From positions 1 through 64,000 of the forward strand of contig JBBDXD010000024.1 in NCBI GenBank assembly GCA_040902535.1: a stretch of 64,000 bases of DNA, read 5' to 3'. The notes beneath the pieces are model-generated. The model made no database searches, had not been told where the DNA came from, and worked only from the letters and a program-made list of their open reading frames with translations. A program made the position numbers and the translations under genes. Below, in pieces: positions 41,646 through 50,690 of this stretch. Source of the DNA: Dehalococcoidia bacterium. Lineage in GTDB: Bacteria; Chloroflexota; Dehalococcoidia; DSTF01; JACRBR01. How positions within the stretch are numbered: position 1 is the stretch's first letter; each line of letters opens with the position of its first letter.

Positions 41646-42769
41646 GAATCGCGATCGACGCGACGTCGATCCCGGCGAAGCCCGCCGGCGCTGGCGTGTA
41701 CGCCATAGAACTCGTGCGGGCGATGATGCGGCGCGACCGGCGCGACGGCTACGCGCTCTTTACGTGCGGCAGCATGTTCGACGAGGAAGCGGCGGGTCGC
41801 AAGAACTGGCGCATCGAGCGGGTAGGCGCGGGATCGCGGGAAGCGCGGCTGGCGTGGGAGCAGGTGCGGCTGCCGGGCCGGGTGAGCGCGCTCGGGATCG
41901 ACGTGCTGCACTCGACGCACCACACGTTGCCGCTGCGGCCGATGCGCGCCAAGCGCGCCGTGACCGTACACGACGTCACGTTCTTTCGCATGCCGGAGCG
42001 GTACCCGGCTGCGCGACGGCTGTACATGCAGACGACGACACGTGCGTCGGTGAAGGTCGCGGACGCGGTCGTCGTGCCATCACAGACGGTGCGGGCGGAT
42101 GTGATCGCCGCGCTGGGCGTCGATGCGCGGAAGCTGCACGTCGTGTACGAAGCGGCGGCGGAGATCTGCGCGCCCGTGCAGCGAGAAGCGGCGCTCGCGG
42201 TGGCGAAGCGCTATGGGCTCGAGCCGCCGTTCGTGCTGAGCGTCGGCAGTCTGGAGCCGGGCAAGAACCGGACGCGGCTGATCCGGGCGATGCGCGAACT
42301 GCGGGACGATGGCGTCGACGCGCGACTGGCGATCGTCGGGCAGAAGGCGTGGCGATACGAGGCAGACTTTCGGCTGATCGAAGACATCGGGATGACAGAC
42401 CGGATCCGGTACCTGGGCTATGTGCCTGAGGCCGACCTCCCCGCCCTGCACAGCGCGGCGACGGCCTTCGTGTTCCCGTCGCTGTACGAGGGGTTTGGGC
42501 TGCCCGTGCTCGAGGCGATGGCATGCGGCGCGCCCGTGCTGACGTCGAACGTGTCGGCGACGGCGGAGATCGCCGGGGACGCGGCGCTGCTCGTTGACCC
42601 GCTGTCGCAGGACGACATACGCGAGGGGCTGCGCAGACTGCTCACGGACGCGCACCTGCGCACCGAACTGGGCCAGCGCGGCAGGGAACGGGCCGCCGAG
42701 TTTAGCTGGCGGCGCGCAGCCGACGAGACGCACGCCGTCTACGAACGCGTGCTAGGCGGCGACGGATGA
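41642..42769 (+). CDS. Family 1/4 glycosyltransferase
   Basis: A 375-residue GT-B enzyme. The N-terminal domain opens MRIAIDATSIPAKPAGAGVY and carries VLHSTHHTLPL and AVTVHDVTFFRMPERYP. The C-terminal nucleotide-sugar domain has LSVGSLEPGKNRTRLIRAM, RIRYLGYVPEADLPALHSAA and the E-x7-E motif in FPSLYEGFGLPVLEAMACGA. This retaining family adds hexoses or deoxyhexoses to growing glycans. GTG start overlapping the previous stop; its TGA overlaps the next ATG (ATGA). Confidence 0.92.
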   Translation: MRIAIDATSIPAKPAGAGVYAIELVRAMMRRDRRDGYALFTCGSMFDEEAAGRKNWRIERVGAGSREARLAWEQVRLPGRVSALGIDVLHSTHHTLPLRPMRAKRAVTVHDVTFFRMPERYPAARRLYMQTTTRASVKVADAVVVPSQTVRADVIAALGVDARKLHVVYEAAAEICAPVQREAALAVAKRYGLEPPFVLSVGSLEPGKNRTRLIRAMRELRDDGVDARLAIVGQKAWRYEADFRLIEDIGMTDRIRYLGYVPEADLPALHSAATAFVFPSLYEGFGLPVLEAMACGAPVLTSNVSATAEIAGDAALLVDPLSQDDIREGLRRLLTDAHLRTELGQRGRERAAEFSWRRAADETHAVYERVLGGDG

Positions 42770-43644
42770 GCGTCGACGTGTCCGTGGTCATCGTGACGTA
42801 CAACTCGCGCGACGATATCGATGCGTGCCTGACGGCGGTCCGCGAGACGACGAGCGGCATCGCGTACGAGGCGATCGTCGTCGACAACGCGTCGCGCGAC
42901 GGTACGACGCAGATCGTGCGCGACGCACATCCCTGGGCGCGGGTCATTCCGCGGACGATCAACATCGGACTGTCCGGCGCGATCAACGAGGGCGTCGCCG
43001 CGTCGAGCGGGCGGCACGTGATGGCGCTCAATCCGGACGCGCGCCTGTGCGACGATGTGCTGGCGACGCTGGCGGCGTACCTCGACGATCACGCCGATAC
43101 GGGCGTAGTGGCGCCGAAGATCCTCGATGACGACGGCACCCTCCAACTGAGCTGTCGCGCGTTTCCGTCGCACGCGACGGCGATCTTCAGCCGGTATTCT
43201 CTGGCGACGCGGCTGTTTCCGGGCAATCGCTACTCACGCGACTACCTGATGTCCGATTTCGGCCACGATCAGGTGCGCGACGTCGACTGGGTGAGCGGCG
43301 CGGCGATGATGTTCCCGCGCTCGGTGTTCGACCGGCTGGGAGGCTGGGACGCGGGCTTCTTCATGTTCAACGAAGACGTCGACTTCTGCCGGCGCGTTCA
43401 CGACGCGGGATTCCGCGTCGTCTATAACCCGGCGGTGGCGGTGTACCACCGGATCGGCGTCAGCAAGCGGGCGCCTGCGCGCATCGTCATCGAGCGGCAC
43501 AAGAGCATGTGGCGCTACTATCGCAAGCACATGCGCGGCAACCGGCTCGTCGATGCGGCGACGGCGGCTGGTATTGCGGTGCGTTGCGGGTCCGTGCTGG
43601 CGTCAGGCGTGGTACGCGGGGTGGCTACGCGCGTGCGCGGGTGA
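42766..43644 (+). CDS. Family 2 glycosyltransferase
   Basis: A 292-residue GT-A enzyme similar in plan to the one at 40725: VSVVIVTYNSRDDIDACLTA, VVDNASRDGTTQIV, MALNPDARLCDDV, and WVSGAAMMFPRSVFDRLGGW followed by FFMFNEDVDFCRRVHDAGFR. The NEDVD segment is the usual acceptor and catalytic site of rhamnosyltransferase-like enzymes. A basic C-terminus (HKSMWRYYRKHMRGNRL) may contact the membrane. It is the last gene of the operon and converges with the lipid-carrier transferase gene. Confidence 0.9.
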   Translation: MSVDVSVVIVTYNSRDDIDACLTAVRETTSGIAYEAIVVDNASRDGTTQIVRDAHPWARVIPRTINIGLSGAINEGVAASSGRHVMALNPDARLCDDVLATLAAYLDDHADTGVVAPKILDDDGTLQLSCRAFPSHATAIFSRYSLATRLFPGNRYSRDYLMSDFGHDQVRDVDWVSGAAMMFPRSVFDRLGGWDAGFFMFNEDVDFCRRVHDAGFRVVYNPAVAVYHRIGVSKRAPARIVIERHKSMWRYYRKHMRGNRLVDAATAAGIAVRCGSVLASGVVRGVATRVRG

Positions 43645-43647
43645 CGT

Positions 43648-44760
43648 TCAGTCGCCGATCCGACGGCTTTCGACCGCGACGACGCGCTGGCGGAGCCAGA
43701 CGACGCTGTGGCTATTCCAAATCGTGACGATATAGCCGAGTTTCAGCAGCGTGCCGCCGATCACGACGACAAGTCCGGCCAGCACCGCCGCCTCGATCGC
43801 CGTGCTGCTCACGTAGTGCAACGTGATCGCGCCAAGTGAGAAGATCGCCGCGAGCGCGTAGATGATCACGAGCAGCCCGCGGGGGCCGGCGCCGGCAAGT
43901 TCGAGCCGGTGATGGATGTGATCCTCATCGCCGATCAAGGGATGGCGGCGATCGAGCAGGCGCCGCGTGAACGCGAGGCCGATGTCGAGGATCGGAAAGC
44001 CGAGCGCGATGATCGGCACGGCGACGAATACTTCGTCCGTCGGGCCGGTGGCGGCGCGGATCGACAGCGCGCCGATGACGAAGCCGAGCACGTAGGCGCC
44101 CGAGTCGCCGATGTACGCCGACGCCGGCGGCAGGTTCCACGGCAGGTAGCCCAGGCCGGCGCCGGCGAGCGCGACGAGCAGCAGCGCGACCGCCGGGTGG
44201 GACGAATGTCCGGCAACGACGGCCATGGTGATCGCAGCGAAGATAGCGACACCGAGCGCGACGCCGGCGCGGCCATCGACGATGTTGATGGCATTCGTCG
44301 TCAGCCAGATCCAGGCGAGCGTGACGAAGAACCCCGCCCAGCCGAAGTTCATGCTCTGTCCCCAGGGCAGGCCGACGTCGTCGACGCGGTAGCCGGCGGC
44401 GTAGACCGCTGCGGCCGCCGTGAGGAAGACGAACGTCCGCAGGCCGGGGCTCGTCAGTTTCACGTCATCGATGAAGCCGACGATGAAGACGAGCGACACC
44501 GCGGCCAGGAAGCCGAGAAAGTCGCCGGACTTTGGCGTGAAGAACTCGCTTGCGTGCGGGGAAATGGCGGAAGCGACGTACGGCGTCAGGGCGAACGTCG
44601 CGAGGAACACGGCGCCGCCCCACCGCGGCTTCTCGAGCGTCCCGCGGACGTGAAAGAGCGCGAGAAAGCGCTCGGTGCGAGAGATCGCGAGCAGCATCAG
44701 CGTCGCGGCGACGCCGATGACGATCGAGACGGCGAGGGTGATGAGGTAAACGTCGACCAT
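43648..44760 (-). CDS. Undecaprenyl-phosphate sugar-1-phosphate transferase (WecA/TagO/MraY family)
   Basis: A polytopic membrane enzyme of 370 residues that starts glycan synthesis by moving a sugar-1-phosphate onto the lipid carrier. About ten helices are present. Family motifs: GFIDDVKLTSPGLRTF (metal-binding DD), TTNAINIVDGRAGVALG, the GDSGAYVLGF loop and the histidine motif GDEDHIHHRLELAGAG. The second motif normally reads NAxNLxDGxDGLA; here the second Asp is Ala (DGRAG), a notable change. The position beside glycosyltransferases favours the WecA/TagO role over MraY. It converges with the glycosyltransferase operon, ending 3 bp from it. Confidence 0.88.
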   Translation of the reverse strand: MVDVYLITLAVSIVIGVAATLMLLAISRTERFLALFHVRGTLEKPRWGGAVFLATFALTPYVASAISPHASEFFTPKSGDFLGFLAAVSLVFIVGFIDDVKLTSPGLRTFVFLTAAAAVYAAGYRVDDVGLPWGQSMNFGWAGFFVTLAWIWLTTNAINIVDGRAGVALGVAIFAAITMAVVAGHSSHPAVALLLVALAGAGLGYLPWNLPPASAYIGDSGAYVLGFVIGALSIRAATGPTDEVFVAVPIIALGFPILDIGLAFTRRLLDRRHPLIGDEDHIHHRLELAGAGPRGLLVIIYALAAIFSLGAITLHYVSSTAIEAAVLAGLVVVIGGTLLKLGYIVTIWNSHSVVWLRQRVVAVESRRIGD

Positions 44761-44851
44761 ACGCGGTCCTGGCTTCGCCCAGAATCGTGACTAATCTACC
44801 ACACCGGTCGAACGCGGGACGCGCGGTCCACGAGTCTGCATTCCAGAAAGC

Positions 44852-44884
44852 CGAGGAGCACCGGCCTATGACCGGCGCTCCTCG
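44852..44884 (-). terminator. Hairpin downstream of the duplicated secreted-protein gene
   Basis: CGAGGAGC-A-CCGG and CCGG-C-GCTCCTCG form a 12-bp stem with a single A/C mismatch and a 7-nt loop, 21-53 bp after the minus-strand stop at 44905. The minus-strand tail (GCTTTCTGG) has only a short T-run. Confidence 0.65.
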
Positions 44885-44904
44885 TTATGTCGCTCGTCCG
44901 TCGG

Positions 44905-47148
44905 TCAGTTACCGATGGGCGGCGCCAGCGGGACGCGCGGCGTACCGCCGCCGCCGATGCTGCCGGCGCTGTTGTTGTCCACGACGTGCAGCATCTGGAA
45001 GAGGCGTTGCATGTCGCTGTGGAAGCTGCCGCCATCGCCGAACTCGGCGTTCACATCGAGGTCGATGGCGTGGACGTCCCAGTACGTGTCATCGACGACG
45101 TAGGCGCCGTAGTCCTGGAAGGCGTGGCAGAGCTTGCGGGCGTGGCGAGAACTGACGACGGTTTCGCAGTTCACGGACGGGAGCATGGCGAGCAGCGATC
45201 CCATGCGCGTCGCCGTGATATCGCCGCCGTAGGAGCCGCAGTCCATGTAGGCGTCGGCGCGGTACGCGGGCCAGCGGTAGCCGCTGCTGGTGCACGAGAG
45301 GAAGCGCTGCGCGAAGACGTTGACCTTCAGCGCGTGGCGTACGGGGTCGGGGCCGTTGAGTTCGCCCGGGCGCAGGCTGCCGCCGGCGCCGGAGAGTGCC
45401 GACGCGCCGTGGCATCCGTGCCGGCCATCGCCGTAGAGGCTGACGCCGTTGGTGTAGTCGTACTGCCAGGACGGATCGCCGCCCTCGGAGAGCCGCAACG
45501 GCTGTCCGGCGGCGAGATGCTCGCCGTCCTCCATGAGGAAGGTTGCGCAGCCGTTCCACGAGCCATCGTGCTCGAGCGACGGTGGTACGTGCACCATGTC
45601 GCCCGTGTTGAGCCGCTTGAGCGGATCGTTCGGGTTGAGGCCGATGTACTCGTCATCGCGGGTGATCTGGCCGTTCCAGGCGCCGGCGGTTTGCAGTCCC
45701 GCAGGCACGTATCGGGCCTCGGATCCGATCGGCATGTTCCAGATCGAGGTGCTGGAGAACGGCCAAAGGTACTTGTTGCGCGTCCCTGGCATGGTCTGCG
45801 TGACAGGCGTCTGCGTCGGCGTGGGCGGCACGAGCGTCGCGGTGCGCGTCGGCGTCGGTGACACGGGAGTCGGCGTGCGCGTCGGCGTCGGCGGCACGGG
45901 AGTGGGCGTGCGAGTGGGTGTTGCCGTCGCCGGCGGCTGCGTCGACGTGCGCGTGGGCGTCGGCGCCGAGGCGACGGATGTGTTGGTCGGCGTCGGCGTA
46001 ATCGTCGCCGAAGGAGCGGGCGTGTTTGTGCGCGTGGCGGTCGGCACGACAGGCGTGTTCGTCGGCGTCGCCTGCGCCGTGTTCGTGGGGACGGGCTGTC
46101 CGCCGGGTGCGCCAAATGCAGGCGCCAGCGGCTTGCGCGGCGTGCCGCCACCGCCGATCGACGCAGCGGCGTTGTTATCGACGACGTGCAGCATGCCAAA
46201 GAGCTTCTGCATGTCATCGACGAACGAGCCGCCATCGCCGAATTCGGCATCGGATGCGACGTTGACGGCGTGGACATCGGCGGACGCGTCGTTGACGACG
46301 TAGGCGCCGTAGTCCTGCATGGCGTGGCACATGTTGCGCGCGTGCGCCGATGCGAGTTCGGCATCGCAACTCACGGAGGGGAGCACGGCGAGTAGCGCGC
46401 CAAGCCGAACGGCCGGCACGGCGCCGCCGAACGTCTGGCAGTTCATGAAGCCGTGGGCCCAGATCGCCGGCCAGCGGCTGCCGCCTTGCTGGCACGACAC
46501 GAAGCGGCTGACGTTGAGGTTCACCTTGAGCGCGTGGCGGATCTGCGCCTCGCCATCGAGTTCGCCGGCGCGGATCGTGCCGCCGATGCCGGAGAGCCCG
46601 GAGCCGCCGTGACAGCCGATGCGGCCATCGCCGGTGATGTCGGCCGACGGGTAGTTGTAGGCCCAACGCGGGTCGCCGCCGGCCGCGAGGTCGAGTGGCT
46701 GGCCCTGTAGGACCGTTTGACCGTCTTCGGCGAGGAACGCAGCGCAGCCGGTCCAGGCGCCATCGTGCGCCATATCGGGCGGGACGTGGACGTTCGTCTG
46801 CCCGTTCAATGGCCGCAGAGGAGCGTCGGGACTCAGGCCGAGGAAGACGTCCTCGCGGACGATGCCGCCGCCGGGTCCGTTCGTGCGTTCGAGCTGCGCA
46901 TCGACGTACTGGGCGCCGGAGCCGATCGGCATGTTCCAGATCGAGTTAGCCGCGAAGGGCCAGTCGAGCGGGTCGCGGGTCTCGACGACGGCTGTCGGCG
47001 TCGGTGCGACGCTCGTTGCGGTGGCGGTGGGCTGCGGCGTGCAGTCACGACCGCGGCAACGATGTGAAGCCAGAGCATCGCTCGCCTGCGCGGCGACGAA
47101 GGCCATTGCGGCGAGCGCTATGGGGAGGAGCGGAAGGTAACGTCTCAT
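44905..47148 (-). CDS. Secreted protein with two copies of an unknown domain joined by a TPTPT linker
   Basis: A 747-residue exported protein. The signal peptide is MRRYLPLLPIALAAMAFVAA. Two domains of about 280 residues are clearly duplicates: each has WPF..SIWNMPIGS.A.YV, DPL.RLN/LNG, HVPP...HDG.W.GCA.FL, GDGR.GCHG.S.LSG.GG..R.GEL, RHALKVN, CHA.QDYGAYVV.D and F.MLHVVDNN. Shared cysteines suggest disulfides. They are separated by about 100 residues of Pro/Thr/Val linker (TPTRTPTPVPPTPTRTPTP), a style common in Chloroflexota exported proteins. I do not recognise the domain; a carbohydrate-related fold at the cell surface is a guess from its place next to the glycan genes. An earlier in-frame start at 47178 is less likely. 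Confidence 0.85.
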   Translation of the reverse strand: MRRYLPLLPIALAAMAFVAAQASDALASHRCRGRDCTPQPTATATSVAPTPTAVVETRDPLDWPFAANSIWNMPIGSGAQYVDAQLERTNGPGGGIVREDVFLGLSPDAPLRPLNGQTNVHVPPDMAHDGAWTGCAAFLAEDGQTVLQGQPLDLAAGGDPRWAYNYPSADITGDGRIGCHGGSGLSGIGGTIRAGELDGEAQIRHALKVNLNVSRFVSCQQGGSRWPAIWAHGFMNCQTFGGAVPAVRLGALLAVLPSVSCDAELASAHARNMCHAMQDYGAYVVNDASADVHAVNVASDAEFGDGGSFVDDMQKLFGMLHVVDNNAAASIGGGGTPRKPLAPAFGAPGGQPVPTNTAQATPTNTPVVPTATRTNTPAPSATITPTPTNTSVASAPTPTRTSTQPPATATPTRTPTPVPPTPTRTPTPVSPTPTRTATLVPPTPTQTPVTQTMPGTRNKYLWPFSSTSIWNMPIGSEARYVPAGLQTAGAWNGQITRDDEYIGLNPNDPLKRLNTGDMVHVPPSLEHDGSWNGCATFLMEDGEHLAAGQPLRLSEGGDPSWQYDYTNGVSLYGDGRHGCHGASALSGAGGSLRPGELNGPDPVRHALKVNVFAQRFLSCTSSGYRWPAYRADAYMDCGSYGGDITATRMGSLLAMLPSVNCETVVSSRHARKLCHAFQDYGAYVVDDTYWDVHAIDLDVNAEFGDGGSFHSDMQRLFQMLHVVDNNSAGSIGGGGTPRVPLAPPIGN

Positions 47149-47472
47149 TGCACCTGCTATCCAGTTCCCGCGTGGCATTGAAAGACCCGTCCATGCAGGG
47201 CATGGAGTTCCGCGGGCGCGCTACATTGCCGGTTCACGTGCAAAGTCGGAAGGGCGCCGGCGATCTGACGACCTCGTTACGTCGAGTGCCCTGCCGACCG
47301 CAGGAAAGCACTGCGGTTACGAGCTGAATGTGAAGCTGGCGAGACGGATATACCGCCGGCTCTCTCAAAGTTCTCTCCGGCGCCAGAGCGACCCAGTCCG
47401 CAGCCTTCGCATCAGCGATGTTGAGCGCCGATCGGCCGCTTCGTACACTCAGCCGGCGACGAAGGGGACGCG
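47149..47472. other. Divergent intergenic region with a small palindrome
   Basis: Between the duplicated secreted-protein gene and the ROK kinase. It contains the palindrome CCATGC-AGG-GCATGG at 47191-47205, an inverted CGCCGG/CCGGCG pair around 47351-47381, and TACACT at 47444-47449, a probable -10 for the ROK operon. GAAGGGGA precedes the kinase ATG. No gene is seen. Confidence 0.5.
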
Positions 47473-48399
47473 ATGCAGCAGAAGTTCATCGCCGGGGTCG
47501 ACATGGGCGCGACGAACGTGCGCGTGGCCATTGCCAACGCGGACGGCGAGATCGAGGCGCGCCGCGCGATCGCCTACCCGGGCGGGGAGCCCGAAGCCGT
47601 GCTGAGGACGGTCGGCCGGGCGATCGACGACCTGGTGCGCGGCGTCTGGACGAGCGCGACCGTATCGGCGATCGGCATGGCGCTGCCCGGCATGGTCGAC
47701 CCGGCGCGGGGCACGGTGGCCTCGGCGGCGAATCTGCCGGAATGGGGCGACGTCGACATCGGCGCGTTGCTGGCGAAGCCGCGCGGCGTGCCATTCGCGG
47801 CGGAAAACGACGCCAATGCCGCCGCCGTGGGCGAGCAATGGCTGGGGGCTGCGAAGGGTATGCGCGACTTCGTGTTCGTGGCGCTGGGCACGGGCATCGG
47901 CAGCGGCGTCGTGATCGACGGCAAGCTGCACCACGGCGCGCACCTGCTCGCTGGCGAGGTGGCGTTCTTTCCGATGGAGCAGGACCACATCCGCAACCCT
48001 GGCTGGCAGCATTGCCTGGAAGGCGTAGCCGGAGGGCGGGCGGCGGCCGACAAGGCGCAAGAGTTGTTCGGCGAGCGCGCGAAGGCTGGGGAGCTATTCG
48101 AAGCCGCAAGCAGCGGTCATGCGGAAGCGAGCGGCTGGCTGCGACAGACGCAGGAGGTCCTGGCGATGGCGCTGGCTGACATCGCCTCCCTGCTCGACCC
48201 GGAAGCGATCATCGTTGGCGGCGGTGTGGCGGCGGCGCAGGGTGAGCCGTTCCTGGCGCCGATCCGTGACCTGGTGCACGGCTCTACGCCGGTGAAGACG
48301 TCGATCGTGCTATCGACGCTGGGCGAAGACGCACAGATCGTAGGCGCAGTCCGGCTCGCGCTTGACCGTGTCGACGCCGGGGAGCAGGTGCAGGCATGA
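47473..48399 (+). CDS. ROK family sugar kinase (glucokinase-like)
   Basis: A 308-residue ROK protein. The ATP phosphate motif FIAGVDMGATNVRVAIANAD, the substrate segment VPFAAENDANAAAVGEQWLG (catalytic Asp in ENDAN) and VFVALGTGIGSGVVIDGKL are clear. The usual ROK zinc motif CGCGxxGC is absent; the region reads NPGWQHCLEGVAGGRAA, so zinc binding is unlikely. There is no HTH domain, which favours a kinase over a repressor. Likely substrates are glucose or N-acetyl sugars. Its TGA overlaps the next ATG (ATGA), and the four-gene run to 50690 is coupled. Confidence 0.88.
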   Translation: MQQKFIAGVDMGATNVRVAIANADGEIEARRAIAYPGGEPEAVLRTVGRAIDDLVRGVWTSATVSAIGMALPGMVDPARGTVASAANLPEWGDVDIGALLAKPRGVPFAAENDANAAAVGEQWLGAAKGMRDFVFVALGTGIGSGVVIDGKLHHGAHLLAGEVAFFPMEQDHIRNPGWQHCLEGVAGGRAAADKAQELFGERAKAGELFEAASSGHAEASGWLRQTQEVLAMALADIASLLDPEAIIVGGGVAAAQGEPFLAPIRDLVHGSTPVKTSIVLSTLGEDAQIVGAVRLALDRVDAGEQVQA

Positions 48400-48815
48400 T
48401 CCGACTCACTGCCGTCGCGCTCGTTATGTCACTCGTCGTCGTGGCGTCTGGTTGCAGCATCGGGCGCGACCGCGATTCCGACTCGAATGGCGACGGAGCG
48501 GTGCTGGAGAGCGGCGAATCACTGGGTTCGATTGAGCGGTTACCGGGAGGGACGCCGGCCGCGTCGGACGTGCGGACGCTGCTGAGTGCGCAGTGCGCCG
48601 ACGGCGTCTTGACGCTGCGCACGAATCGAGAGGAGATCGCGTCGCCGATGGACTGCGGGCAAATGCTGCCGGAGGGCGTTATCGCCCGCTTCATTGGGCA
48701 GCCCGTGGCAATCCGTGCGCAAGAAGGGCGCCTGATCGTCGAGAATCCAACCGCCGGCACAATGGATTTTCCAGCGGCGGAACCGCGGGTCACGGAGATC
48801 GCCAGTGCGCCCTGA
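48396..48815 (+). CDS. Small lipoprotein, unknown function
   Basis: A 139-residue protein with the signal MIRLTAVALVMSLVVVASGC; the last cysteine is the lipobox residue. The mature part is acidic at first and then contains two more cysteines (LSAQCADGVL and PMDCGQML) that could form a disulfide. No family is recognised. It overlaps ROK by 4 bp and dCMP deaminase by 11 bp, so it is expressed with them although the link is unclear. Confidence 0.7.
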   Translation: MIRLTAVALVMSLVVVASGCSIGRDRDSDSNGDGAVLESGESLGSIERLPGGTPAASDVRTLLSAQCADGVLTLRTNREEIASPMDCGQMLPEGVIARFIGQPVAIRAQEGRLIVENPTAGTMDFPAAEPRVTEIASAP

Positions 48816-49356
48816 ACCCGACGCGTACTTCATGGGCATCGCGCTGGCGGTGCGAGCGCGCGCCAACTGCACGGGACGCCGCGTCGGCGCGATCATCGTG
48901 CGGGACTATCGCATTCTGAGCACCGGCTACAACGGCACACCATCGAAGATGCGTAACTGCGAAGACGGCGGCTGTCATCGCTGCGCGCACCCCGGCGACT
49001 ATCCTTCGGGCGAAGGCTACGACCTGTGCATCTGCGTCCACGCCGAACAGAACGCGCTGCTGGCGGCGGCGCGCTTCGGCGTGGCGATCGAAGATTGCAC
49101 GATCTACACGACGCTGCAGCCGTGCTTCGGCTGCCTGAAGGAGTTGCTGCAGGCGAACGTGCGGGAGGTGTGCTTCCTGAAGCCCTGGGAGTCGCGATTC
49201 GCGGAGCAGTACGCCGCGCTCGTCGACCGTCTCGGGCGCGATCGCTTCCGCAAAGTGGACGTCGACGATCCGGATGCGCAATGGGCCCTGGGGCGCGCCG
49301 GTGACGCCGGCGAGCGCACGCAGGGGCACGAATTGCTGATCGAGGGGCAACGATGA
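48805..49356 (+). CDS. dCMP deaminase family protein (ComEB-like)
   Basis: A 183-residue zinc-dependent deaminase that would convert dCMP to dUMP for thymidylate synthesis. The zinc site is complete: ICVHAEQNALLAAARF supplies His and the proton-shuttle Glu, and TTLQPCFGCLKELLQA supplies two cysteines. TGYNGTPSKMRNCEDGGCHR is the typical N-terminal loop. The C-terminal 45 residues are extra and uncharacterised. The GTG start overlaps the lipoprotein gene by 11 bp, and its TGA overlaps the next ATG (ATGA). Confidence 0.9.
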   Translation: MRPEPDAYFMGIALAVRARANCTGRRVGAIIVRDYRILSTGYNGTPSKMRNCEDGGCHRCAHPGDYPSGEGYDLCICVHAEQNALLAAARFGVAIEDCTIYTTLQPCFGCLKELLQANVREVCFLKPWESRFAEQYAALVDRLGRDRFRKVDVDDPDAQWALGRAGDAGERTQGHELLIEGQR

Positions 49357-50690
49357 CGTTCCGGGCCGGCGCTGCCGAAGTCGTCATCACGCCGCCCGTC
49401 GGGACGTTTCTAGACGGGTACAGCGCGCGGTCGACGGGCAGCGTGGGCGTGCACGACGACTTGCACGCGCGCGCGATCGCGTTCGACGACGGGACGACGC
49501 AGGCGGCGATCGTCGGCTGCGACCTAATCGGCATCGACCGGCGGTTGGCGCGCGCGGTGCGGCAGATCGTCCACGAGGCGATCGGTATCCCGCGCGAGCA
49601 CATCATGGTGAGCGCGACGCACACGCACGCGGGGCCGGCGGGGCTGCGGGCTGACATGAACGCCGAACTGACCGACATCACGACGCGGCTGATCGCCGGC
49701 GCGATCATCTCGGCGCACGCGAAGCTGCGGCCCGCCGTCGTGAAGGCGGGTCGCGGGAGCGTGGACAGCGTCAGTCAGAACCGACGCCATCCCGACTGGC
49801 CGATCGAAGACGCGCTGCACATGCTCCTGTTCGACTCGCCGGACCCGCGCGGCGGCGTGATTGCATCGATCGTGAACTTCGCGTGCCACGCGACAGTGAT
49901 GTTTTCGAGCAACATGGAGATCTCGGCGGACTACCCCGGCTACGCGGCGGCGACGGTGAAGAAGGTGCTCGGCGACGCGCCCGTGGTCTTCCTGAACGGC
50001 GCGTGCGGCGACGTCAACCCATCGTGGATCGAGCAGCGGTTCGAAGAAGCGGAGCGCGTCGGTTCGATCGTGGGCGCGGAGGCGGCGCGACGGCTGCAGG
50101 AGCTGCGGCCGCTCGGGTTGCAGCAGAAGACGTGGAACATCCGCTGGGACGAGTTGACCGACAAGCCCGTGACGAGCGGAAGCCTGATCGCTGAGCCGCG
50201 CATCCGCGTGGCGGCTTCGGTCGTGGACGTGCCGATGCGGCAACTCGAACCCCCAGCGACGTACGAGGCACGCATCGCGGAGGCGCGGCGCGAAGTCGAT
50301 GTGCTGGCGGCGTCAGACGTCGAGCAGCGGCGACGACTGATGGAGCAGATCACGCGGCTGAGCGGCGAGCGGGGCGTCGCTTCGCGGCAGCGGCCCGGCG
50401 GACCACACTCCTTGCACCCCGAGGTGCAGGCGATCTCTCTGGGTCCGGGACAGGCGATCCTGGGGCTGCCGGGGGAGTTCTTCGCGGAGACGGCGCTGCG
50501 TCTGCGGGCCGACGCGGGCATCGAGCACCTGGCGATCGCGTGTTATACGAACCACCACGTCTTTTATGTCGTGCCGCATCACGCGTTCGATGAAGGCGGC
50601 TACGAGCCCGGGGTGGCTGTGCTGGATGACACCGCGGAGGCGACGTTCAGAGACACGGCGCTGAAGTTGATTGCGGCGGTGGCACGATAG
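49353..50690 (+). CDS. Neutral/alkaline ceramidase N-domain-like hydrolase
   Basis: A 445-residue protein of the neutral/alkaline ceramidase-like family. It opens RAGAAEVVITPPVGTFLDGY and has GCDLIGIDRRLARAVRQIV, the zinc-site segments MVSATHTHAGPAGLR and NFACHATVMFSSNMEISADY, and FLNGACGDVNPSWIE. The C-terminal part holds GLPGEFFAETALRLRADAG and YTNHHVFYVVP. No signal peptide is seen, so it is probably cytoplasmic and may act on amides other than ceramide, as many bacterial members appear to. It is coupled to dCMP deaminase and closes the operon. Confidence 0.85.
   Translation: MTFRAGAAEVVITPPVGTFLDGYSARSTGSVGVHDDLHARAIAFDDGTTQAAIVGCDLIGIDRRLARAVRQIVHEAIGIPREHIMVSATHTHAGPAGLRADMNAELTDITTRLIAGAIISAHAKLRPAVVKAGRGSVDSVSQNRRHPDWPIEDALHMLLFDSPDPRGGVIASIVNFACHATVMFSSNMEISADYPGYAAATVKKVLGDAPVVFLNGACGDVNPSWIEQRFEEAERVGSIVGAEAARRLQELRPLGLQQKTWNIRWDELTDKPVTSGSLIAEPRIRVAASVVDVPMRQLEPPATYEARIAEARREVDVLAASDVEQRRRLMEQITRLSGERGVASRQRPGGPHSLHPEVQAISLGPGQAILGLPGEFFAETALRLRADAGIEHLAIACYTNHHVFYVVPHHAFDEGGYEPGVAVLDDTAEATFRDTALKLIAAVAR

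Noticed and set aside
45533-46303. Plus-strand frame over the TPTPT linker of the secreted protein
   Set aside because: Its repeats are the antisense reading of the linker codons; there is no start signal.
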